From Undaria pinnatifida (Eukaryota > Sar > Phaeophyceae > Laminariales > Alariaceae): a stretch of DNA of 64,000 bases. The position numbers and the translations under genes were made by a program. The stretch lies in assembly GCA_012845835.1 (NCBI GenBank), contig JABAKD010000023.1, positions 19,950,691 to 20,014,690 of the forward strand, read 5' to 3'. Shown piece by piece: positions 11,276 to 21,434 of the stretch; within the stretch, counting starts at the first letter, position 1; every line of letters begins with the position of its first letter. Below the pieces are notes generated by a model. That model worked only from the letters and a program-made list of their open reading frames with translations. It had not been told where the DNA came from and searched no databases.

Positions 11276-11569
11276 TTGGGAACTGAGCCAGTACGTACTG
11301 CCAGTAGTACCAGTACTGGCAGTATCCTGAAACTGGTAAACGGACTTGCCAGTACGCCAGTACATCAGTATCTACAAAGATCCCCACGTACGTCTCAAAA
11401 ACCAGCGGAAACCCATGTATTCAGGCTGCTGCAGAGAACGCAGAGACACACAGCCTCACAGCACACCCCACACAACCACACAGCGGTGGAGACCATACGA
11501 CCCTGCACAGATTTGTCTCCCCTTGCAGCTCGACATCTGCTGCAGACCCCGGCGGCAATGCTGGTGGTT

Positions 11570-12153
11570 CAGGGGCTGCTGCGTCAGCAGCAGCAGCGAC
11601 GCCCGGAGGGTCAGCAGAGCAGCAGCAGCAGCAGCAGCCCGCTGCGCCAGTAGCACATAGTGCAGACCACGACGTGGAAGTGGTAAGACACGACTAGCGC
11701 CGAGCTCAAAGAAAGTCTGAAGGAGACTCAGCGCCTCGCGAAAGTTCATAGGGTGCAGACGGAGACCCGGAGGTCCGAACCGACTGGGGCCTCTGCGCAC
11801 TGCTGGAAATACTTTGAGTGCTACGCCAAACGGAAACTCAAAGCGTATGCCGTTTGCAAGCTGTGCGTGGATCAGCAGGAGTTGGAACGAGCAGAGATCA
11901 AGTTCGCCCAGTCGCCATCAAACATGATCAGGCACCTCAACACCGAATTTCCCGCTCATCGAGACGCTCAACATGATGTATTGGCCACAAGTCGGGCAAG
12001 TCACCTGCGACGCCTTTAAGCGCGGGGGCGGCGTCGGGGGCGAGCAGCGGCTCAAAGGCTTCGGCGGGGATCGAGAGCTACTTCAGCAAGGATACCTCGG
12101 GTTGGCACCAACATCTGGTGCGATGGATGGCGACGAACGCCATCCCGTTCTCG
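11570..12153 (+). pseudogene. hAT transposase N-terminus with BED zinc finger
   Basis: The recognisable core is a BED-type DNA-binding finger at 11800-11970: HCWKYFECYAKRKLKAYAVC, then KLCVDQ, then SPSNMIRHLN and a histidine in FPAHRD, giving the CxxC...HxxxxH arrangement. Upstream in the same frame a heptad-like stretch, ELKESLKETQRLAKVHR (11702-11750), looks like real protein. A Gly/Ala/Gln-rich start is in another frame, and a TAA sits between them. After the finger the frame shifts at about 12000 into SPATPLSAG...YFSKDTSGWHQHLVRWM ATNAIPFS, which ends at the intron donor. So at least two single-base shifts are needed for continuity. Confidence 0.75.
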
Positions 12154-12597
12154 GTGAGACATGTGTCATTATTTTTCTGTATCTTCGCTGAAAGTATAAG
12201 TATGTGAAAAACTCTGTGCGAAGTAGTATCTACATGATATGTAGAAAATCAGGTGAACAACACGGATTATGTTTTGTTTTGAGTACATTTTATATTTCAT
12301 ATTACCTCGTAAGTTTAAATATTAAACAAATTGTGAGTATGAGAGTAGCTTTGTTATATCATACGAAGGAGTATGTTTTATGAGCTAATGCATTTTTTCT
12401 CCGTGTGCATGTTGGTGTTTTCCCCCCGAGTATCGAGCAGTTGGTTCCGATGTATGTTTGCTACGATTTTGATGTCTTGGTGTTCCATGTTTTCCCCCGA
12501 TCGCATCAAAGCACCAAACGCTAGCCATACGCGGCACAGTACGGTAACAACATGCAGTACGGTGGTCTCTCCTCCCCCCCTCATGTCAAAACTACAG
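12154..12597 (+). other. Intron of the hAT transposase
   Basis: The sequence after codon TCG (12151-12153) is GTGAGAC, and ACTACAG precedes ATGCTGGCG at 12598. Joining them keeps phase 0 and turns PFS into PFSMLADGSFKAMVHSM, which matches the conserved hAT segment PFSxxExPxFxxMV. The intron is 444 bases, AT-richer than the exons. Confidence 0.75.
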
Positions 12598-14328
12598 ATG
12601 CTGGCGGATGGCAGCTTCAAGGCTATGGTACATTCCATGCGCCCAAGTGCCCGCGTTCCTGAGAAGAAAGACTGCGTGACCACCATGCGCGCTGTCAAGA
12701 CGGCCATGATAGAGAAAGTATCAAGACTGATCAAGGGCGAGCACGTGTGCATCACCACCGACGGCTGGACCTCTTGCGCCAACGATACATACATGTTGCT
12801 GACCGTCACCCTGACCTCCAGTGTCTGGCAGCTCGTCAATCTCTCGGTGGACTGCAGCAAGTCGGAAGGAACTACGTCAGGTGAAGCTCTTCCTGCTGGT
12901 ACCAAAGCCACGTTGGCTAAGCATGGTCTGACCGGCAATGTTACAGTTGTTACCACTGACTGTGAGGCTTCAATGGTAAAGATGGGGCGCCCTCTCGAAG
13001 AAGACGCCGTTTGCACCCACATCGGCTGCTGCAACCACCGAATTGAAAGCACCACTTCCATCGTCTTCAACGGGCCGGGGGTCAAAAAGGTTATGGCCTT
13101 GGCCCGCGGCTTGGTAACGCGATACACGGCATCAAGCCAGGCGGCCGACAGGCTCAAGCAGTTTGTCAAGACGTACCTTAATGTTGACAACAAACGGGTG
13201 ATCCAGGACGTGGCAACCAGGTGGTGGTCCACATGCAGCATGATAGCGCGACTGTTGGAGCTTGAGGTACCAATTTAAGATGCATGAGGCGGCGGACAAG
13301 CTGGACCCGATGCTTTCGGCCGCCGATTGGGAGGTCCTCAAGATGATATTGCCTATCCTGGAACCTTCAGGCAGACCCAGACTTTGCTTGTGGGCCGCAA
13401 GTATGTGACGAGTAGCTTAGTGGTACCCTTCATCTACGACCTCCGCAACAGCCTCGAGGACGCGATCGAGGACCTCAACGATCTACCGCCCAGCTCGGAC
13501 GCCGACGTCAGCACGGCGAAGGCGGCAGTGATGCCGTGCATCAACGCGCTTCGAGACGATTTCATCAAGCGGTGGGGAGACGGAAGCGACATCCTGATCT
13601 ACACGGAAGGCCCCAGGCGGAAACCATGTGGTTTCAAGCCTGTGCAGTTGCTAGCGACCGCGCTCGACCCTCGCACTAAGATCCTGTACGGAGTGGCCAA
13701 GGACAAGAAGGCCGACGTTTGGAAGCTCGTGCAGGAAGAGGCGGTGAAGATCGCCCTGGAAAGCCGTAATGCCGAAACCGCTCAGCGTGCGTCGTCGCAG
13801 CAAGGACCAGAAGCAGCGGCAGGACCGGCATCACGGACCACCAGTGCGGGCGCACAGGACTCCTCGTCAACGCGCCGGCGCCGTGGTGGTGGTGGATTCA
13901 TGGCGGCGGCGCAAGCTGTTGGAGCCGCACGAACCCAGCAGCTGGACGAAGGCACTGATATCTCCACGACCAGCCTCATCAAGAACTCGGTGCGGGTGGA
14001 GCTCACAGCTTTCAAGGCATCCACAGGTATCAAGATGTACGAGGAAGACAAGGAAGGCACAAGGGTGTACCTTGACCCCTTGGACTGGTGGCGGGTACGG
14101 TGCACAGACTACCCGCACTTGGCCAACCTCGCCCGCCGTGTCCTGGCGATTCCTGCCACTCAGGCAGAGTCCGAGCGTCTGTTTTCCTGCGCTGGAAACA
14201 TCGTCACGAAGAATCGCAACAACTTGGCCCCCACCACCGTCGAGCTGCTCGTCCTCCTGCGCCATTCGTGGAAGATAGTGGAGGAGTGGAAAGCATCCAA
14301 TAACGCCGCGGCCGCGAAGAGGGGGTAG
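12598..14328 (+). pseudogene. hAT transposase catalytic and dimerisation region
   Basis: The catalytic part has ITTDGWTS (the first Asp region), then VTTDCEASMV, CCNHRIEST and QDVATRWWSTCSMIARLLEL, all in order as in hAT RNase-H-like transposases. The C-terminus has YVTSSLVVPFIYDLRNSL and the dimerisation block DYPHLANLARRVLAIPATQ followed by ESERLFSCAGNIVTKNRNNL, ending at TAG 14326-14328. Two frame changes of opposite sign interrupt it. At about 13274 an extra base in a T run sends the frame out, and at about 13362 a missing base in a T run returns it. The segment between reads MHEAADKLDPMLSAADWEVL in the shifted frame, which fits the family. The two indels may be assembly errors rather than true mutations. 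Confidence 0.85.
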
Positions 14329-15064
14329 GGTAGTGGCCGTCTGTGCTGGGGAGGGTTTCAGTTTTGTTCTCTCCGGAAAGGTTTTGGCGAAAATAATCGC
14401 CATCCAAATGAAGATGCTTGTTGTGTTGGTACAAGCAGCTGTAATATGTGCGCGGTGTAGTTTTCGGTTGGGGAGCTTTGGAACCGTTGTCGTCTCCTTG
14501 TAATCTGTCGCTACCGTTGCTTTTCTAGCTACTGTTCTCCTCGGTATACCAACTGATTGCATTCGTGTTCATTTATTTTTCTCCATTGGCGTTTGACTTG
14601 TGGCGGGGGGTTGGGGTTTGGTGGGAGATATTCCACCGGTTTCTACTAGTTTCTACGGAGTACAATAAGCTATGGAATGATCTTACGATTATTAGTTGAT
14701 TCTGCTATCCATTTCAACTCATGTGAATGGATAGACTGTATCTCCCAGTATCATGGAGTTTGTAGGCGTTGCAAAGTAAGAAAAAATTGGTCGACAATTG
14801 ATCCTTTCTCCCATGTCAACAACGAAAAAAAAGTGAGTTTTCCCCGCGACAGTGCCTCTGTCAGATGAGCCAAAAAAGCTTATTTTTTATGCTCTAGTGA
14901 AACCAAATCGCGTAAAAAAGCGCCTCCGGCGGGGCCCTCCGGGGGCGCTTCCGGCGGGGCCCCCTCACCAGCCGGGGGGGCCACCAGTATCGTGATCGGA
15001 TCCAGTATACTGGCTGCTGTCGCAGCCAGTACATTTTGTACTGGCGCTGCGCGCCAGTACCCAA
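14329..15064. other. hAT 3' flank with GC hairpins and CCAGTAC motifs
   Basis: There is no gene. At 14918-14982 two copies of a CCGGCGGGGCCC-type GC block form an inverted or tandem pair. At 15002-15060 GTACTGG and CCAGTAC alternate, giving stems such as CTGGCGCTGCGCGCCAG. This is the expected subterminal region of the transposon. Confidence 0.5.
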
Positions 15065-15905
15065 CCGTAAGAAATGAAGGTACTAATGCTGTAAGGACAG
15101 CCTAGATACATTACGGTGATGATGCTGTCGTAGCCTACCAACTATCTGGTACCGCTAAGGTTCTGGGCACATAAGTGCAAGGTTACCGAACCTACAGAAT
15201 ATGTAGTAGTAGCTGCGACTTTCATGTGCCCCGCGTATAAACATTCGGGTGCAACTTCAAACTGATTGTTGCTGAGCCCAGCGCATTTGATGCGCTTACA
15301 ACAGTACACGTGCTACTACATGCTGTGTAACCTTGTGTGTAACCAGCAAGAAACAATCTACCCCCACGCACGTCAGGCACATGAAAATTTCTGGAAAAAA
15401 TGACCAAAAAATAGCTCAGCAGTCTGTAGCAGCAACCACTTACAAGATGGGCTAGGCGAAGCCATGACCACAGACAGCCGATGTTTTTAGTTTTAGAAAC
15501 TTAAGCAGTAGACAGCAGCAGCAGCAGAAGCAGAAGCAGCGGCGGCGGCGCCACCGCGGGGGGACTGGCGGTGGCGTTGGACGCTTCGGCAACAGCGTTG
15601 CGGTATAGCGGTGAAAATTCAGCTCCAAGTACGATACCAAATCGCTGACGTTGTGAGCAGCAGCGGTTGATGGGAAAAAAACGAACCGCGGCAGCTGATG
15701 AAACATTTGCAGACTATAACCCAAAAAGAAACGAAAAGCCTGTCAGCAGACCCGCTAGCAGGCAACAAAACTATGATAGGCCCGCCAGCAGGCACGGAAG
15801 CCTTACAGGCCAGCCGATCAAATCAGTACTTAGTTCTATTGGTTGGATACACATCGGGGCTTAAACACGAACAGGAATTAACAAAAAAAAACGACAGAAA
15901 AAAAG
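15065..15905. other. Unassigned; short GCAGCA and GGCGGC run
   Basis: A GCAGCA/GGCGGC-rich stretch lies at 15508-15560. The segment around 15440-15500 (GGCTAGGCGAAGCCATGACC, then CAGCCGAT) recurs at 20640-20690. No gene is recognised. Confidence 0.35.
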
Positions 15906-15909
15906 GGAA

Positions 15910-15995
15910 AAACATTAACGGCAGGCTTTGAACCCGCGACTGGTGAATACGACCAGTGTGTGTCTCCCTGCCGAACTACCGAACTACTGCACTAC
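15910..15995 (-). other. tRNA-like sequence, probably SINE head
   Basis: On the minus strand CTGGT-CGTATTC-ACCAG forms a perfect 5-bp stem with a 7-base loop. Two bases later GCGGG-TTCAAAG-CCTGC forms a T-arm-like hairpin with a good B box. An A-box-like run with two GTAGTTCGG copies lies upstream. The anticodon loop lacks the invariant U33, the variable loop is only 2 bases, and no 7-bp acceptor stem is seen. A tRNA-derived SINE or tRNA pseudogene is more likely than a working tRNA. Confidence 0.35.
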
Positions 15996-16423
15996 TGCCC
16001 TGTCACTGGTTTATATTTAAACGACATTTCAATGTTTATATACGTACGGCTCCGCACTTGACATTTCGGAACAGAATTTTGCGAAAAATATTGTTTTGCG
16101 TTGGCCACCACGTTACGAAGCGAGCGCGACCGACGCCGACCCCGGCATGGCCGGGTCAGGAGAGCCGAGCACGCAGATGCATGTCCAGGAAGCAGTGCGG
16201 GAAAGGTGGAGGTCAGCTCGAGTTAATTCGAAGAAGACTTAAAACCTGGTCGACATCGGAGCCTTCGGCCTCTCTCGTGCAAGCGCCAACATATTTGTAC
16301 TTGTACCTACATGAAGACAAAAACAGAGTGACCCCCCTACCTTCTCAGGGCCTAAAACCACGGTGTCGAACTAGCCGAGCACATTAGTTATTACGGAGTA
16401 TCGAATTAAAAGTGTATGTGTCA
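15996..16423. other. Unassigned; short dispersed repeat at 16335-16378
   Basis: The block TACCTTCTCAGGGCCTAAAA, then GGTGTCGAACTAGCC, resembles the repeated segment at 24108-24150 and 24716-24755. Nothing else is recognised. Confidence 0.35.
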
Positions 16424-16790
16424 TACAAGGGCTCCGCTCCGCGGGCGGCTGACGCCGCCCGCTACGCTCGCGCAAGGAAGATTTCAACTAATAAATGTGA
16501 AGGGGGTAGAAAAAAGAGGCCCATGATTTAGTGCAGCTAGCGATTTGATAATGCCAAGAGCTACTTGTGCGGAGCTGATTGCCTTGTCTATGCTGTGCTG
16601 TATGTTGGCGATGTCACGTTTTGATCGGCAGTAGTACGGGCGAGGTATGGGTATAATTTGCGAACAAAAAATGGCGAAGAGGACAAAGATGGAAAACAAA
16701 ACCAACGACGACAACGCAAAAAAACGAGTACACACACGTACCAACGGTACCTGGTACTTCGCCCAATACCTGGTGGTACTTTGTGTGTGT
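16424..16790 (-). repeat. SINE-like repeat with structured 3' terminus, subfamily II, copy 1
   Basis: Read on the minus strand: a TACCAGGTA-rich head, GTGTACTCG plus a T run, GATCAAAACGTGACATCG, CAGCACAG, GCTCTTGGCATTATCAA, then CTTCCTTGCGCGAGCG, a perfect 9-bp hairpin (GCGGGCGGC-GTCA-GCCGCCCGC), and the end GGAGCCCTTGTA at 16424. The same order is found at 16800-17200 (minus) and, without the hairpin, at 52484-52790 (plus). No A-tail or Pol III boxes are clear. Confidence 0.65.
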
Positions 16791-16799
16791 TGAAGAAAG

Positions 16800-17200
16800 C
16801 GCAGGGCTCTGCTCCGCAAGGCTGCTGATGCCGCCCGCTACGCTCGCGCAAGGAAGAATGCAACCAACTGAAATATCGAGAGATAACCCTTAGAAACATG
16901 CAAATAAAAAGGGCAGGAAGAAGAGGCCCGTGATTATTTGCTGCGAATAGCGAATTGATAATAACGCCAAGAGGTGCTCGTGCAGAGCTAATTGCCCTGC
17001 GCTGTGCTGCGAGCTTGTTGATGTCACGTTCTGAACGGAAGTACGTGCGATATTTGCGGGGGGGGGGGCGGGCATGAGGACCGAGAGAGGGCAATCAACT
17101 ACAGGGAGCAAAAAGACGAGTAGACAAAAAAACACGTACATAAACCTGGTATCTGTATCATACCTGGTACTACAACTACTACTAGTAACCGCTGCTCTAT
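16800..17200 (-). repeat. SINE-like repeat, subfamily II, copy 2 (tandem)
   Basis: This is a second minus-strand copy lying directly behind copy 1. It shares CTCTCGGTCCTCATGCCC, GTTCAGAACGTGACATC, CTCTTGGCGTTATTATCAA and CTTCCTTGCGCGAGCGTAG. The terminal hairpin is damaged, and the end reads GAGCCCTG instead of GAGCCCTTGTA. Confidence 0.65.
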
Positions 17201-17395
17201 GTTCAAAAGAACGCACAGCGCCGCACGAAAGAGCGCCGCAAATAGAAGGGCAAGGCACGGCACCGCACTGCGCTGCGCTGCCGAGCTATATACAGCCGAG
17301 GTGAACTGAGCTGGGGGTGTATCGTTTGTGATCCAATAACAACGTCATATGTACAAACCTGGTGTAGTATTACTAGTACCGGTACGTGGTATGAT

Positions 17396-17845
17396 ACTTC
17401 GAACATTACTGGCATGTACAAACTAGTAAAAAGTACAGCAAAGCACGCAGCATGGTAAAGCACGGCAAAGCACATCGCTGCGCTCTGCTGACCTAGAGCT
17501 GCAGGGCATCGCAGGGCACGCGCGGCGCTGCGTTGCTGTGAGCTATAGCGCTGCGGTGGGGTGCTGAGCGGCGCGGAGCTCATGAGCCAAGCCCAGATCT
17601 CAGCTGATGAAACTTCGTGAAGTACAAAACAAATGGTGGGAATCAAAGAAAGGCTAAAGCTGGACCATGCGGCAGCTAATGCACAGGCGGCAAATAAGCG
17701 GCAAATGGTAGGAACTTCAACTTACTACACAAAAGGGAAGAAAAATCGCGAAAAAGTTTAAAATCGTGTCGGAAGAAAAACCAAATTTGCATGAAGCAGC
17801 TGAAAAGTCAACAAACAACTGACAAAACGAGCAGAAACAAAATGT
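17396..17845 (+). repeat. Dispersed repeat shared with 43466-44068
   Basis: It starts ACTGGCATGTACAAACTAGT and runs through a GCACGGCA/GCTGC-rich block, CTGATGAAACTTCGTG and GGCAAATGGTAGGAA to GACAAAACGAGCA. The copy at 43466 has the same order, with an extra internal 113-bp duplication. A further partial match with the GCA-rich block is at 17205-17300. Minus-strand frames through it are compositional. Confidence 0.6.
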
Positions 17846-17851
17846 GTGTAT

Positions 17852-18126
17852 CCCAAGAGCAGTCCTTGATATTTTTACACCAAGGCACGTATACTGGTCT
17901 ACGACCGGTAGGTCATCTTCTCCCCACTTCCATGTGATAGTTACCGGATTCACCTTACCTTCTTTACATAAACTACCGCAAACTAGTTTACATTCGCTGC
18001 CACTCTCCATTTCCTAGTGTACTCTATTAATAGTGCCTTCTCTATCTGTTCCCGCAGTACTTCGAGTGTTTCCCATATCCCCACCAAATCATCCGCAAAC
18101 ATCAACCCCGATATCTGCTGCTATTG
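17852..18126 (-). pseudogene. LINE reverse transcriptase fragment
   Basis: The minus strand reads ISGLMFADDLVGIWETLEVL then YTRKWRVAANV. This contains the FADD form of the RT active-site box and the downstream helix typical of non-LTR retrotransposons. After a frameshift near 18000 it continues WKWGEDDLPVVDQYTCLGVK, the usual next conserved block. The protein is cut off there, where the repeat of 17396-17845 begins. This RT segment lies upstream of the part preserved in the other LINE copies, so I cannot say whether it is the same family. Confidence 0.8.
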
Positions 18127-20084
18127 CTAAAGATTTTCATGGAGGTATGACGGGTATGAGTATAGAGGGCTCTTGGTGAGCGATCTGAAACCAGGGCAAC
18201 TGAGCATGTGCGAGGAATTCTTGATGAAAAAAGCTATTGTTGCATATGGTATCATGTAACACGTTGCTTGTCCTATTATAAACAGTACCAGGTAATGGCA
18301 TTTGGTTACTTGAAATACTAGTGGTAATGCTTTACGACCTGACGATGAATGCATGAAAAGAGCAGTTCAACCGTGTGGAGTCAATCTTGCACAAGGAACG
18401 GCTGCTTCATTCAGAAGGATAGGCTGGGGTGCCCGAGCTGCGGCGATGCCATGAGACCGGAAGGAGGCTGGCTGCCCAAGCGCAGGGACCGCCAGCAGCA
18501 GTGTTGGAGCATTGGGGTTGAAATGGATGAATATGATGCTGGGAGATTGTGATTTTGTTGTTTGAACTTTGATTGTCAGCCTGCTTGAGATTGACTTGAC
18601 TGTTTTTCTTGTTTTTGTTATGGGATGAGGCTTGCTTATTGTTGGTATGACAAATCTCGGCCAATGGCAAAGCGCACTAGATTAAATAGACCACGAGCTG
18701 CGCAGAGGCGCGTTCGGTCTAGTTCGAGTATTCGTGACTTGAGTACGTATTGTCCCGCCGACGCGTTGGTTATGCGTTGTCTGATCGCGCGGACTTACCC
18801 CATGCTTACTTGATATATGTATAGCACCGTAATATACAAAATCGTCAGGAATAACGAGGTACTATGGTTTGATTTTGCGATTTGATTATTATGTCTGTTT
18901 TTTGAGTCGGTACCGCCGTATTGGACAATGCCGTTTTAATCTGGCCGACACCATTAAGATGGCGACGTTCTCGCGGTATGTGTGGATTTTATTATCCCGG
19001 GGTTTGGTACGACGTACATGACGGGTGTCGAGGATAACGAGGGAGCGAAGAACCTGCCACAAAACCCAGTGTGCACGCCGCACTCGAAGCACATCGACGT
19101 GCGACCCCCCTTTTGCGGGAGCTTATTTTTTCGGGGAGATATTGGCTAGTCGAGTTTGAGTTTTTGAGCAGTGCAACATCCCGCCGCTGAGCGTGCTACA
19201 CATTTCGTCGTGCCCGGAGGAGGGGGGGTGCTTTTCGCCGTGCAGTGTGCAGAGTACGATTGAATCGAGTTTCTGCGGTTGTTTGCGCTTTTGTGTTATA
19301 GCGCGGAGTTTGTTTTTCCTGTTCAGCTTGTAGGCCCCGTGCTGGGTACTAGTATCTCGAGGAACTCGGGAATAATCGGAGTTTATTTGAGTCATTTTCG
19401 AGAATTGCGCCGTTTATACCTGGTATTTCCAATAATAAAACTAGTGTCGTTTTCACCTGGCAATGATTTTCCAGAGTAGTTGATGTTTGCAGCATGAGAT
19501 TGTTGTTACTTGGTTTGAGACTTGGAGGAATTATTGAATTGAGGACTGGAATTTTGGTTTTGAGTTTGTTGGGGTTCTGAGTTTTATATAAGTTCATTAC
19601 GATATGACGATGTATCAACCCTGCGATGTCGTGTTTGTCATGCAAAAAAAAAGGGGGATATTATTAATAGTGTGTTCGTGTATATGAGGAGGGGGGATGT
19701 TGTTTGTCCTCATGACCATGACGGTCATGATGCATCTTATACCAGGAAGTTCCATATTATGTTGGTAAGGGATTCATGTAAAAGGTGTAAGAGGACTGTT
19801 TGGCCGGATGTTTCCCGGCATGATTTGCCATCAGCTGTCACTCGTAGTTTTGCTCCATATGAGACCGAGTCAGGCTCGACGGCTGGATAATAAAAGAGAG
19901 TTCTGTATCACCGTCTTGAGTTCATCACCACGTCTTGCCGCGCCAGCTACGTGTCACCGTTAGAGATCTATCAACAGTATATTAAGTTAAAAAACTCCTA
20001 TCGCCACTGAAGGGAAAAAAAACAACGTCAATTAGAGCAGTAAGACCAAATCTCTGACACTCAAGGTACGCGAATAGTGCGAAA
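18127..20084. other. Unassigned 2-kb region
   Basis: No domain is recognised on either strand. The frames present are under 100 codons. One at 19672-19890 has a CKRC motif but nothing else. ATACCTGGTATTT occurs at about 19417. Confidence 0.3.
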
Positions 20085-20700
20085 CTCATGCCGGAAGTCA
20101 GACCATTTGTGTATTATAGCAGCAGCAGCGGCGGGGGAAGAGGCGGCCGATGGCCCATCGAGGAATTGCGGCACAACAGCAGCAGCAGCAGTGTCTACAG
20201 CAGCAGCCGTCTGGCAAGGGGGAGGGGGCACACACACTGACTCGGCGAGCTCAAGACCACATACAGCCGATTGTTTTTTTTTAAAAACGTGCTAACAGGA
20301 AACACCAACAGCGGCAGCAGCAGCACAGCAGCTATTCTATACGAAAAAACATGATTCTATACAAGATGTAAAAAACGTCAGCTGTGAGTACGAACGATTG
20401 AATGGTTAAAACTCAACTTTGCAAGCTGCGTGGTACATGGTTATAAAAAAAAAAAAAAAAGGCGGAAAAGTTTAGGAACATGCACAGAATAGAGTGAGAG
20501 CAGCACGAGCAGCTATAACACACAGCAGCGGCGGCGGCGGGCGCAAAGGCGGGCGATAGCCCAGCAAGGAATTGCGGCACAGCAACAGTAGTGTCTACAG
20601 CAGCGGCCATCCTGCAGAAGGAACATCCACAGCACTGGCACTGGCTAGGCGAGGTCATGACCACAGAAGCCGATTTTTATTTTTACAAACAAAAACACAG
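20085..20700 (+). repeat. Two diverged direct copies of a CAG/GGC-rich unit
   Basis: GGAATTGCGGCACAaCAGCAG-like sequence followed by GTGTCTACAGCAGC and ending near CAGCCGATTTTT occurs at about 20115-20285 and 20520-20690. Part of the end also occurs at 15440-15500. A minus-strand MITE-like fragment with AACTTTGCAAGCTGCG lies between them at 20345-20435. An A run (17 A) is at 20444-20460. Confidence 0.5.
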
Positions 20701-20879
20701 TTAAATACGCGCGTAAGGTGTGTTTCATAGCCGGTACCAGCAAAAAAAGGGTCCCTCGGTCTTTATGAGTACAAATGAAATTCAAAACTTGCACCAATCA
20801 CAAACAAGTCCAAAGACAGCAGATGTCATCGATAATCAAATTTCAGCAGCCCAAAACGAACAGTCACCGAAATTATTCC

Positions 20880-21434
20880 ACCAGTCAGAAGATTAACTGG
20901 TGATGGGCAAAAGGAAACGGCCAGTATATCTGGTTATTGATGCAGGAACAAGGAAGAACGAACCTGCTTGGCAACTAGCAGCATCAGCATCAGCAGCGAA
21001 AGATGAAATATTTCGCAGACACCCTGGTGCCTCCCTCTTGCATCAAATACGAGTATGCAGTCCGCATCGGCTGCCTGTTGCATGTCCTCCACCTCTCTGT
21101 GAACGCGTGCATGGAAAACGCTCGCCTTCCTGCCTGTCTTGCTTTTATTGCCCCCGCCCTAGGTCTTAATTTTGCTCTAACCCTCGCTCACATCCTCGAT
21201 AACGACAAACGGCCGTCAGTAATCTATGATCTTTACTCTCGTCCACGTCGAATTGACGGGACTGCGATCTCGGCGGGAACAGGCGAGTGTCTCCCGCTTG
21301 AACGACCGGACCACCCGGTCGATCCTTTGCCTGTAGCTAGTGCAGTGGATAGGGTGTCGAATTTCGTCCGTTGGCGCCTTGCCTGTAATCGCCGAGAACA
21401 CGGCGGGTTGTCGAGCAACAAACAGCAGCAGTAG
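20880..21434 (+). pseudogene. Possible transposase fragment, unassigned
   Basis: In one plus frame LVIDAGTRKNEPAWQLA (about 20930-20985) is followed, after a single-base shift near 21000, by a frame with GCLLHVLHLSVNACMENA and then ILDNDKRPSVIYDLY. The Asp-containing VIDAGT...W block followed by a HVLHLS block loosely resembles hAT-type catalytic and insertion segments. The match is weak and no C-terminal dimerisation block is present. It may be an unrelated protein. Confidence 0.22.

Larger units (their letters stand above)
11276..15064 (+). mobile_element. hAT-family DNA transposon, decayed, about 3.8 kb
   Basis: A hAT transposase (11570-14328) is flanked on both sides by clusters of CCAGTAC/GTACTGG motifs: about 11285-11370 on the left and 15002-15060 on the right. 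Such subterminal repeats are usual for hAT ends. The likely termini are TTGGGAACTG at 11276 and its near inverse CAGTACCCAA ending 15064. The flanking 8-bp sequences do not match, so the exact ends and the target duplication are not proven. The unit is probably dead because the coding region carries several frameshifts. Confidence 0.6.

Noticed and set aside
11683..11731. 49-base intron (GTAAGA...ACTCAG) upstream of the BED finger
   Set aside because: The splice sites look good, but the supposed intron itself encodes a heptad-like stretch (ELKESLKETQ) in the BED frame, so a frameshift explains the region better.
12378..13241. 287-codon minus-strand frame
   Set aside because: It is antisense to the hAT transposase exon, whose conserved motifs are on the plus strand.
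13867..14562. 231-codon minus-strand frame
   Set aside because: Antisense of the hAT C-terminus and its 3' flank.
15910..15995. Functional tRNA gene on the minus strand
   Set aside because: Good anticodon-like and T-arm hairpins, but no U33, a 2-base variable loop and no acceptor stem; kept only as tRNA-like.
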